A stretch of 20,454 bases of DNA from Flavobacteriales bacterium UBA2798 (GTDB taxonomy: Bacteria > Bacteroidota > Bacteroidia > Flavobacteriales_D > UBA2798), in contig DEHO01000065.1 of the NCBI GenBank assembly GCA_002351955.1, positions 1 to 20,454 on the forward strand, given 5' to 3'. The notes under the pieces are model-generated. The model searched no databases and was not told the origin of the DNA. It saw nothing but the letters and a program-made list of their open reading frames with translations. This document shows positions 7,230 to 13,812 of this stretch, piece by piece (the stretch's first letter is position 1; each line of letters opens with the position of its first letter). The position numbers and the translations under genes were made by a program.

Positions 7230-7979
7230 TTATTTCTCCGAAAGAATTGATGCTTTCATAAACTCACGGTTCATCCGTGCAATGTTTTCAAGTGAAATTC
7301 CTTTTGGACATTCAATCTCACATGCACCGGTATTGGAACAATTCCCGAAACCTTCTGCATCCATTTGTGCGACCATGTTCAATACACGTTGCTGTGCTTC
7401 TGCTTTACCTTGTGGCAACAGAGCAAGCTGAGAAACCTTCGCAGATACAAATAGCATTGCAGATCCGTTTTTACAGGTAGCAACGCATGCTCCGCAACCA
7501 ATACAAGTTGCTGCTGCAAAGGCTTTGTCTGCGTTCTCCTTGGGAACAGGTAAACAATTGGCATCCTGAGCACCGCCTGTGTTTGCGCTTACATAACCGC
7601 CGGCCTGAATAACCCGGTCAAATGCGCTTCGATCCACCGCCAAATCCTTAATTACAGGAAAAGCCTGGGCTCTCCATGGTTCAATAAAGATTGTATCGCC
7701 ATCTTTAAAAGAGCGCATGTGCAGCTGACAGGTAGTTACGCCATAATTAGGTCCGTGTGCACGACCATTAATGAAGAGTGAACACATTCCGCAAATTCCT
7801 TCGCGGCAATCGTGGTCGAATGCGATGGGATCATCTCCCTTGTTGATGAGTTGCTCATTGAGCACATCCAGCATTTCGAGGAATGACATATCAGGTGAAA
7901 CATGGTCGATGGAATAATCTACCATTTTCCCTTTGTCCTCACGGTTCTTCTGGCGCCAGATTTTTAGATTGAGTTTCAT
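7230..7979 (-). CDS. sdhB: Succinate dehydrogenase/fumarate reductase iron-sulfur subunit
   Basis: A 249-residue electron-transfer subunit carrying three Fe-S clusters between the flavin of SdhA and the quinone site. [2Fe-2S]: Cys58, Cys63, Cys66 (CREGICGMC) and Cys84. [4Fe-4S]: Cys159, Cys162, Cys165 and Cys224. [3Fe-4S]: Cys169, Cys214 and Cys220 (NCSNTGACEIECPKG). All ligands are present, so it should be functional. It sits at the membrane on the cytoplasmic side. It is last in the operon sdhC-sdhA-sdhB, 27 bases after sdhA, and is followed by a strong terminator. Whether the complex runs as succinate dehydrogenase or fumarate reductase cannot be told from sequence. Confidence 0.96.
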   Translation of the reverse strand: MKLNLKIWRQKNREDKGKMVDYSIDHVSPDMSFLEMLDVLNEQLINKGDDPIAFDHDCREGICGMCSLFINGRAHGPNYGVTTCQLHMRSFKDGDTIFIEPWRAQAFPVIKDLAVDRSAFDRVIQAGGYVSANTGGAQDANCLPVPKENADKAFAAATCIGCGACVATCKNGSAMLFVSAKVSQLALLPQGKAEAQQRVLNMVAQMDAEGFGNCSNTGACEIECPKGISLENIARMNREFMKASILSEK

Positions 7980-8006
7980 ATCTATCGATTGAAAATTCGA
8001 ACTGAA

Positions 8007-10010
8007 TTATTTATACGAACGTGCAACAACTTTGATTTCCTCAAACTTGAGTTCTTCCTTGTGAAGTACTTCGTCTTTGATATCGGGTTTGTATTCCCAT
8101 GCGGAAACAAAGCTGAATCGATTGTCATCGCGCTTGGCTTCTCCTTCTTCTGTTTGTGATTCTTCACGGAAATGTCCACCACAGGATTCTTCGCGGGTGA
8201 GGGCATCCATACACATCAATTCACCAAGCTCCAGGAAATCGGCAACACGTCCGGCTTTCTCCAGCTCAGGATTGAATTCGTCATTGCTTCCCGGTACACG
8301 AACTTCCTTCCAGAACTCCTCACGCAATTGGCGGATTTCCTGAATGGCTTCTTTCAAGCCTTTTTCATTGCGCGCCATACCGCATTTGTCCCACATAATT
8401 TTTCCAAGACGCTTGTGGAAATAATCGACCGACTTCGTTCCCTTATTGTTCACGAAGAAGTTGATTTGATCTTTCACCGCTTTTTCGGCAGCATCAAACT
8501 CAGGTGTATTGGTTGGAATTTTTCCGGTACGGATATCATCAGCAAGATAATTTCCGATGGTGTAAGGAATCACAAAATATCCGTCAGCCAATCCTTGCAT
8601 CAGTGCAGAAGCGCCGAGGCGGTTTGCTCCGTGATCGGAGAAGTTGGCTTCACCCAATGCATAACATCCCGGGATGGTTGTCATCAGTTCGTAATCGACC
8701 CACAATCCACCCATGGTGTAGTGAACGGCAGGATAAATTTTCATTGGAGTTTCATAAGGATCTTCGCCGGTGATCTGCTTGTACATATCAAACAGGTTTC
8801 CGTATTTTTCCTTCACCACATCCTTACCCATCGCACGAATCTGCTCAGGTGTAGGATTGGTCATGTTGTGTTTATTCGCTTCAATTTTTCCGTAACGTTC
8901 AATCGCTGCAGCGTAATCGAGGAATACTGCTTGTCCTGTTGCATTCACTCCGAAACCGGCATCACAACGCTCTTTCGCAGCACGTGAGGCTACGTCGCGC
9001 GGAACGAGGTTTCCGAATGCAGGATAGCGACGCTCGAGGTAATAATCGCGATCGTCTTCGGCAATGTCTTTTCCGAGTTTTTTCCCTTGCTGAATGGCAA
9101 CGGCATCTTCTTTCTTCTTGGGAACCCAGATGCGTCCGTCGTTTCGAAGTGATTCCGACATCAAAGTCAGTTTCGACTGATGGTCGCCGGAAACAGGAAT
9201 ACAGGTCGGATGAATTTGTGTAAAACAAGGATTTCCAAAGAAAGCACCGCGTTTGTGCGCCTTCCAGGCAGCAGTGACGTTACTTCCCATTGCATTGGTA
9301 GAGAGGAAAAATACATTTCCGTAACCTCCTGAACACAGCAAAACTGCATGGGCCGAATGACGTTCAATCTCTCCTGTTACAAGGTTACGTGCAATAATTC
9401 CTCGTGCCTTCCCTCCTACAACCACAACATCAAGCATCTCATGGCGGTTGTACATTTTTACTTTACCTAATGCTATTTGTCTTGAGAGAGCTGAATAAGC
9501 CCCGAGTAATAATTGTTGTCCGGTTTGACCGGCTGCATAAAACGTACGCTGAACCTGTGTTCCACCGAAGGATCGGTTATCGAGCAACCCACCGTAATCG
9601 CGTGCAAAAGGAACACCTTGTGCAACACATTGGTCGATGATGTTTGCAGAAACCTCAGCCAGGCGATGAACGTTGGCTTCACGTGCGCGGTAATCTCCAC
9701 CTTTTATGGTATCGTAAAACAATCTGTAGGTAGAGTCACCATCATTCTGGTAATTCTTAGCAGCATTGATCCCTCCCTGTGCGGCAATAGAGTGGGCACG
9801 ACGCGGGGAGTCCTGAAAACAGAACGCCTTAACACTATAACCCATCTCAGCAAGAGAAGCAGCCGCAGAAGATCCTGCCAGACCTGTACCAACGACAATA
9901 ATATCGATAGAACGCTTATTAGCAGGATTCACCAGCTTTACGTGGTTTTTATAATCGGTCCATTTCTTGTCAACGGAACCTTCAGGTATTTTGGAATTCA
10001 GCTTGCTCAT
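8007..10010 (-). CDS. sdhA: Succinate dehydrogenase/fumarate reductase flavoprotein subunit
   Basis: A 667-residue flavoprotein that interconverts succinate and fumarate. The FAD Rossmann motif is VVGTGLAGSSAAASLAEMG at about 39-57, and the covalent FAD attachment is His73 in RAHSIAAQGG. The substrate/capping region contains the conserved DHGANRLGASALMQGLADG block near 455-475. The length matches the long type B SdhA typical of Bacteroidota. It starts 17 bases after the sdhC stop and is followed by sdhB after 27 bases, so the three genes are co-transcribed. A long open frame on the opposite strand (8172-8987) is a codon-bias shadow. Confidence 0.97.
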   Translation of the reverse strand: MSKLNSKIPEGSVDKKWTDYKNHVKLVNPANKRSIDIIVVGTGLAGSSAAASLAEMGYSVKAFCFQDSPRRAHSIAAQGGINAAKNYQNDGDSTYRLFYDTIKGGDYRAREANVHRLAEVSANIIDQCVAQGVPFARDYGGLLDNRSFGGTQVQRTFYAAGQTGQQLLLGAYSALSRQIALGKVKMYNRHEMLDVVVVGGKARGIIARNLVTGEIERHSAHAVLLCSGGYGNVFFLSTNAMGSNVTAAWKAHKRGAFFGNPCFTQIHPTCIPVSGDHQSKLTLMSESLRNDGRIWVPKKKEDAVAIQQGKKLGKDIAEDDRDYYLERRYPAFGNLVPRDVASRAAKERCDAGFGVNATGQAVFLDYAAAIERYGKIEANKHNMTNPTPEQIRAMGKDVVKEKYGNLFDMYKQITGEDPYETPMKIYPAVHYTMGGLWVDYELMTTIPGCYALGEANFSDHGANRLGASALMQGLADGYFVIPYTIGNYLADDIRTGKIPTNTPEFDAAEKAVKDQINFFVNNKGTKSVDYFHKRLGKIMWDKCGMARNEKGLKEAIQEIRQLREEFWKEVRVPGSNDEFNPELEKAGRVADFLELGELMCMDALTREESCGGHFREESQTEEGEAKRDDNRFSFVSAWEYKPDIKDEVLHKEELKFEEIKVVARSYK

Positions 10011-10027
10011 GATCAGCTAAATTATTT

Positions 10028-10729
10028 TTACAACATGAAACGAATATAGAACGGAATGATCGCGAACAGCAATGGCACCAGTAGTGCAAAGCCATATCCG
10101 ACCTTCTTAATAAGGGGAGTGTATTTTGGGTGACGAATTCCCACCGACTGAAATGCGCTTTGGAATCCATGCATCAAATGGAATGCAATTGCAATCATGG
10201 CCACCAGGTAGATCATGCAAACAATAAGTCCGTTGTCTGCATCCTTAAATGAAAGAACGGTGATGGAATATAAATCCTTTAGTTCCTCGCCATTGGCAGC
10301 AATGTATGTTTCAATTGGACCAAAATGCATTCGCTTCCAAAATGCCAGCATATGCAAAACGATAAATACCAACATTACTGTTCCCAATAATGCCATATTG
10401 CGAGAAGCCCAGGAGCTGCTGGCAGATGGTGTTTCCTTAACATAACGAACAGGACGTGCTCTTCTGTTTTGAATAGTCAAAATGATACCATCAATCGCAT
10501 GAAAAAGAATTGAAATGTAAGTGACGATACTGAGGACCTTGACAAAAATGTTGGTCGTCATAAATTTCCCGTACATGTTAAAGGCGTCACGTGCGCCATT
10601 TTCGGGACTGATCAGGAGCTGAAGGTTTCCGGCAAGGTGTCCGGCCAGAAACAAGCAGAGGAACAAACCTGTTGCCGACATCCAGTATTTCTTTACCAGA
10701 GAGGACTTGAGCAGGGCAGAATTACTCAT
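10028..10729 (-). CDS. sdhC: Succinate dehydrogenase cytochrome b subunit (type B, five-helix)
   Basis: A 233-residue membrane anchor with five predicted membrane helices that binds two b hemes and the menaquinone site. Likely heme ligands, one per helix, are His31 (GHLAGN), His77 (FHAIDG), His126 (LHMLAFW) and His184 (FHLMHGF); His187 is an alternative to His184. I chose ATG 10729 (MSNSALLKSSLVKKYW) because it matches family N-termini. An in-frame upstream start at 10771 would add 14 residues and run across the putative promoter element. It is first in the operon sdhCAB. Confidence 0.93.
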   Translation of the reverse strand: MSNSALLKSSLVKKYWMSATGLFLCLFLAGHLAGNLQLLISPENGARDAFNMYGKFMTTNIFVKVLSIVTYISILFHAIDGIILTIQNRRARPVRYVKETPSASSSWASRNMALLGTVMLVFIVLHMLAFWKRMHFGPIETYIAANGEELKDLYSITVLSFKDADNGLIVCMIYLVAMIAIAFHLMHGFQSAFQSVGIRHPKYTPLIKKVGYGFALLVPLLFAIIPFYIRFML

Positions 10730-10754
10730 AGCGCTAATTGAGGTTTTGGTTGCA

Positions 10755-10762
10755 CAAATGTA
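10755..10762 (-). promoter_or_regulatory. Putative -7 element of sdhC promoter
   Basis: On the minus strand this reads TACATTTG, an exact TAnnTTTG match, 25 bases upstream of the sdhC ATG. A TTG at the usual -33 distance is not obvious. The predicted transcript start would leave a leader of roughly 20 bases. Confidence 0.45.
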
Positions 10763-10798
10763 ACCGCACAAAGCGATTGAACCACAGAAAAAAGTTAT

Positions 10799-10813
10799 TT
10801 AGAATGATTCTAA
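10799..10813. promoter_or_regulatory. Fur/PerR-like 7-1-7 palindrome upstream of sdhCAB
   Basis: TTAGAATGATTCTAA is a perfect 15-base 7-1-7 inverted repeat. It differs from the PerR-type consensus TTATAATnATTATAA only at the symmetric fourth and twelfth positions. It lies 70 bases upstream of the sdhC start, upstream of the putative -7 element. Binding by a Fur-family protein is inference. Confidence 0.45.
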
Positions 10814-10909
10814 TAATTTTGTCTGGTGCTCATTTGAATAAGATTCGTTTTCCGATTACAATTGATTGAATAGAAAACAATTGTCGGACAAAAAAGTTAA
10901 TGCTCAATG

Positions 10910-12124
10910 TTAAATTTTCCGAATCAATGCCATATAAAACCCATCTGTACCGGTAAGTGCGGGACTAAGTTTCTGTTCATGCACTAATTTAAAGGAAGGA
11001 TTTTCCGCAAGGAATGCTTTAACCTGTTCATGGTTTTCAGATGGAAATATACTACAGGTTGCGTAGACCATTTTCCCTCCGGGCTTCAGCATTTTTGCAT
11101 AGCTGAACAAAATCTCTTTTTGAAGTTTTTTTACTTTTTCCAAAAATTCAGGACTGAGCTTCCATTTTGCATCCGGATTACGGCGCAATGTCCCCAAGCC
11201 CGAACAGGGCACGTCTAACAAAAGACGATCGGCGCTTGCCTCCTGACGTTTAATAACCTTAGTGGAATCAATAATTTTTGGCTCAATAATGCTCACTCCG
11301 GCTCTGGCTGAACGCTTTTTCAACTCCTGAAGTTTCCGTTCTTCAACATCCATGGCAATAAGCCGCCCCTTATTCTCCATCAAGGCAGCAAGATGAAGTG
11401 CTTTTCCTCCTGCACCTGCACAAGCATCAATGACCCTCATTCCCGGTTTCACTTCAAGATATGCGGCAATCTGTTGGGAGCCTGCATCCTGCACTTCAAA
11501 ATACCCTTCCAAAAACCACTTGTTTCTGAAAATATTTCTTCGTTCCGTGAGCCGCAATGCATCCGGCGCATGTTCAACCCTTTCTGTTTCTATACCATCT
11601 TCTTGCAAGAACATAGAAAGCGCATCGGGATTGGTTTTCAATCGGTTTGACCTGACATCTACCGGTGCCTCCTCGTTTAAAGCAACAAGCTCCTTCTCCC
11701 ATTGCAGTCCCAATTCCCGTTCTCCCATTTCATCCATCCAATCCGGAATACTGTAGCGTAACGCTCTAACCGCCAAGGCTTCTGTATGTTTTTGGCGGAC
11801 AGATGAAAAATCCATTCCGGAATTTTCTTTCCAGGCATATTTCTTATCGTGAAAGAGAAAAAAATAGGCCGATAATACCCTAAGCAAGGATGGTCGATCT
11901 GTTTGTTCATTTGTTGCTGCACAATAATGCAACAAGCGCCACCACCTTACTACATCATAGGTTGTTTCAGCAAGAAAGGCTCTATCGCGCGACCCCATCT
12001 TCGGATTGAGCTTCATGGTCCTTTCAATGACCTTGTCGGCATAATAACGTTGTTCAAAGATCTCCGCCAGTGCTGTACAAACTGCATCAATAAGCGGAAA
12101 ATGAGGAGGGCGTTCGTGATTCAC
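10910..12124 (-). CDS. RsmB/NOP-family rRNA cytosine-C5 methyltransferase
   Basis: A 404-residue SAM-dependent RNA m5C methyltransferase. The N-terminal ~140 residues form a NusB-like helical region. The Rossmann part has SAM motif I DACAGAGGK (233-241). The two catalytic cysteines typical of this family are Cys307 in DVPCSGLGTLRRNPD and Cys357 in YATCSIFPSENHEQ. The probable target is 16S rRNA, but the family also modifies tRNA, so no symbol is given. The start is a GTG at 12124; the next Met is residue 37 and an in-frame TAA lies just upstream, so the GTG is the only sensible start. A -7 box lies 4 bases upstream, suggesting a leaderless transcript. A short inverted repeat after its stop (10858-10864 with 10878-10884) has no U-tract. 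Confidence 0.9.
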   Translation of the reverse strand: MNHERPPHFPLIDAVCTALAEIFEQRYYADKVIERTMKLNPKMGSRDRAFLAETTYDVVRWWRLLHYCAATNEQTDRPSLLRVLSAYFFLFHDKKYAWKENSGMDFSSVRQKHTEALAVRALRYSIPDWMDEMGERELGLQWEKELVALNEEAPVDVRSNRLKTNPDALSMFLQEDGIETERVEHAPDALRLTERRNIFRNKWFLEGYFEVQDAGSQQIAAYLEVKPGMRVIDACAGAGGKALHLAALMENKGRLIAMDVEERKLQELKKRSARAGVSIIEPKIIDSTKVIKRQEASADRLLLDVPCSGLGTLRRNPDAKWKLSPEFLEKVKKLQKEILFSYAKMLKPGGKMVYATCSIFPSENHEQVKAFLAENPSFKLVHEQKLSPALTGTDGFYMALIRKI

Positions 12125-12128
12125 AGTC

Positions 12129-12136
12129 CAAAAGTA
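12129..12136 (-). promoter_or_regulatory. Putative -7 element of the RsmB/NOP methyltransferase gene
   Basis: Reads TACTTTTG on the minus strand (exact TAnnTTTG), only 4 bases before the GTG start, so the transcript would begin at or next to the start codon. No TTG is seen at -33. Confidence 0.4.
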
Positions 12137-12170
12137 AGAAGTTTAAGGAAGGCTGAAAAAAAACTAAAGA

Positions 12171-12186
12171 TGTGATAAAAGTCACC
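12171..12186 (+). promoter_or_regulatory. Crp/Fnr-like activator site of the arsR operon
   Basis: TGTGA-TAAAAG-TCACC matches the Crp consensus TGTGA-N6-TCACA in nine of ten positions, with a perfect GTGA-N6-TCAC core. It ends 21 bases before the -7 box TATGTTTG, so its centre falls near -41.5, the class II activator position. No TTG is found at -33, which fits an activator-dependent promoter. Confidence 0.6.
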
Positions 12187-12190
12187 CAAA

Positions 12191-12214
12191 AAACATAGGA
12201 TTCTACCTATGTTT
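12191..12214. promoter_or_regulatory. Perfect 9-6-9 dyad, likely ArsR-family operator
   Basis: AAACATAGG and CCTATGTTT form perfect 9-base arms around the 6-base spacer ATTCTA. The right arm overlaps the -7 element at 12208-12215, so a bound repressor would block RNA polymerase. The adjacent gene encodes an ArsR-family protein, so autoregulation is the natural inference. Confidence 0.72.
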
Positions 12215-12215
12215 G
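12208..12215 (+). promoter_or_regulatory. -7 element of the arsR operon promoter
   Basis: TATGTTTG is an exact TAnnTTTG match, 19 bases before the arsR ATG, giving a predicted transcript start near 12220. Confidence 0.6.
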
Positions 12216-12234
12216 CAAAAAACACTACAGAACT

Positions 12235-12522
12235 ATGAAAAAGCAAGAACTGGCTAAGCTGGAAAACGCATCAAACATCTTAAAAACAGTTGGCCACCCC
12301 ATGAGGATTGCCATTATTGAACTGCTCCGTGCCAACAGAGGCCTCACAGTAACGGAGATTCATGAATCACTCGGTATTCTGCAGGCAATTGCCTCGCAGC
12401 ATTTGGCATTGCTCAAAGAGATCGAAGTTGTTGGGTTCCGGAGAAAAGGCAGAAATGTCAGGTATTTCATCAGTAACAAAAAGGTTTACAAACTAATTGA
12501 GTTGGCTAAAGGCTTCAACTAA
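12235..12522 (+). CDS. ArsR/SmtB-family transcriptional repressor without cysteines
   Basis: A 95-residue winged-helix DNA-binding protein. VGHPMRIAIIELL (residues 20-32) opens the typical ArsR fold, the recognition helix lies around SLGILQAIASQHLALLKE (44-61), and the wing is VVGFRRKGRNVRYFIS (65-80). The protein contains no cysteine at all, so it cannot use the dithiol sensing known from BigR/SqrR-type persulfide sensors or the classic ArsR arsenite site. Any ligand would have to bind via His, acidic residues or a pocket. It begins an operon with TauE/SafE (1-base overlap, TAATG), DUF983 and a persulfide dioxygenase-like gene. A perfect dyad overlapping its promoter suggests autorepression. 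Confidence 0.88.
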   Translation: MKKQELAKLENASNILKTVGHPMRIAIIELLRANRGLTVTEIHESLGILQAIASQHLALLKEIEVVGFRRKGRNVRYFISNKKVYKLIELAKGFN

Positions 12523-13325
12523 TGCTTGTTATAGCCGGTTATATCGGGGCGGTGTTGATGGGGATTGTTCTCGGCCTTATTGGCGGAGGGGGCTCCATAC
12601 TCACCTTCCCGGTATTGGTTTATTTCTTTGAAATAGAGGCCAACCACGCTACTTCCGATTCCTTATTTATTGTTGGAATAACCTCATTTATAGGGGCGAT
12701 AGGCTATTTGAAAAATCAGCTGGTTAGCATGCGCTCGGTGTTGGTTTTCGGTTTACCGAGTATTGTTTCGGTTTACTTTACCAAGCGCTATATTTTTCCA
12801 CCTATTCCCGGCGAATTTCCTGTTTTCGGTGTTATCGTAAGTAAGGATTTTGCAGTAACAGTACTCTTTGCCTTACTCATGGTTATCGCCTCCTTCTCCA
12901 TGATCAAACCGATCAAGGTAATTCGGCAAGATGACTATGAATCAACAGAACGTTATCGTTACTTACTGATCATGATCATTGGTTTAGCGGTAGGTTTTCT
13001 TGCAGGCATGGTAGGTGCAGGAGGCGGATTTCTGATCATTCCGGCTTTGGTGATCCTTGCCAAGCTACCCATGAAAAAAGCAATTGGAACTTCTCTTGTG
13101 ATCATCTTCTTAAACTCATTGCTGGGATTTGCCGGTGGCCTCAGCGCGGATGCAAACGTAAACTGGAACCTGTTACTCAGTCTTGCCGCCTTATCGATTG
13201 GAGGAATACTGATTGGACTCAAGCTCGCAAAGAACATTCCCGGATCAAAACTCAAGCCGGCATTTGGATGGTTTGTTCTTGCAACCGGCAGCCTGATGTT
13301 GATCGACAAATTTTTTAATCATTAA
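12522..13325 (+). CDS. TauE/SafE-family membrane transporter (sulfite/organosulfur exporter-like)
   Basis: A 267-residue polytopic membrane protein with about eight helices. The two internal-repeat signatures are visible: GIVLGLIGGGGSILTFPVL in the first half and FLAGMVGAGGGFLIIPAL in the second, the hallmark of the TauE/SafE family. Members move sulfite, sulfoacetate, taurine-derived products or sulfide-like anions. Here export of sulfite or thiosulfate produced by the downstream persulfide dioxygenase is inferred. Its ATG shares a base with the arsR stop (TAATG), so translation is coupled. Confidence 0.88.
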   Translation: MLVIAGYIGAVLMGIVLGLIGGGGSILTFPVLVYFFEIEANHATSDSLFIVGITSFIGAIGYLKNQLVSMRSVLVFGLPSIVSVYFTKRYIFPPIPGEFPVFGVIVSKDFAVTVLFALLMVIASFSMIKPIKVIRQDDYESTERYRYLLIMIIGLAVGFLAGMVGAGGGFLIIPALVILAKLPMKKAIGTSLVIIFLNSLLGFAGGLSADANVNWNLLLSLAALSIGGILIGLKLAKNIPGSKLKPAFGWFVLATGSLMLIDKFFNH

Positions 13326-13339
13326 TCATCTTCCCTCTT

Positions 13340-13771
13340 ATGCTATTCGCTAAAGGCACAAAAATGTACAGCATTGCACATAAAAAATGTCCGCACTGCC
13401 ATGAAGGAGAATTTTTTGTTTCCCGTAATCCCTATAACCTTTCCAAGGCAGGGGAAGTTAACGAGAATTGCAGTGTTTGTAAACGGAAACTCAGCATAGA
13501 ACCCGGCTTCTACTACGGAGCAATGTATGTGGCTTATGCACTTGCAGTAGCGATGTATGTAAGTATATATGTGGCAACAAATGTTCTGTATCCATCTGCA
13601 AGTACATTGGTGCAAATTCTATTGATCATTGGAGGATTGATCCTAACCGGACCATGGCTTTATGCGCTCTCGAAAATGATATGGGGTAATTTTTTCATTG
13701 CTTATAAGGGCGTTGAACCAACGGAAAAAGAAATCCTGGAACTGGGTAAAAGACAAGTCCCTAAAGCATAA
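13340..13771 (+). CDS. DUF983 zinc-ribbon membrane protein
   Basis: A 143-residue protein with an N-terminal four-cysteine zinc-ribbon (CPHC, Cys17/Cys20; CSVC, Cys44/Cys47), then EPGFYYGAMYVAYAL and two membrane helices at about 61-82 and 89-111. This is the DUF983 layout common in Bacteroidota and Proteobacteria; the biochemical role is unknown. I kept ATG 13340 because MLFAKGTKMYSI matches the usual family start MLxKGTKLYSI; ATG 13364 is an alternative. It is 14 bases after the TauE gene and thus in the arsR operon. The conserved cysteines could bind metal or take part in sulfane-sulfur chemistry; the latter is speculative. Confidence 0.82.
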   Translation: MLFAKGTKMYSIAHKKCPHCHEGEFFVSRNPYNLSKAGEVNENCSVCKRKLSIEPGFYYGAMYVAYALAVAMYVSIYVATNVLYPSASTLVQILLIIGGLILTGPWLYALSKMIWGNFFIAYKGVEPTEKEILELGKRQVPKA

Positions 13772-13781
13772 TCGAATTCAC

Positions 13782-13789
13782 TAAATTTG
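13782..13789 (+). promoter_or_regulatory. Possible internal -7 element before the persulfide dioxygenase gene
   Basis: TAAATTTG is an exact TAnnTTTG match 23 bases before the ATG at 13813. No clear TTG at -33 and no Crp-like site at the spacing seen for the arsR and rhodanese genes. Confidence 0.35.
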
Positions 13790-13812
13790 TTGACCGGAAG
13801 AATCCTATCCAT

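Noticed and set aside
7120..7431. 103-codon plus-strand frame across the terminator
   Set aside because: It runs through the repeat and terminator and into antisense of sdhB; no domain is recognisable.
8172..8987. 271-codon plus-strand frame opposite sdhA
   Set aside because: Antisense shadow of a highly conserved gene; no recognisable domain and no promoter or start context.
10858..10884. Inverted repeat ACAATTG/CAATTGT after the methyltransferase gene as a terminator
   Set aside because: The stem is AT-rich and short with a 13-base loop, and no T-run follows on the transcribed strand.
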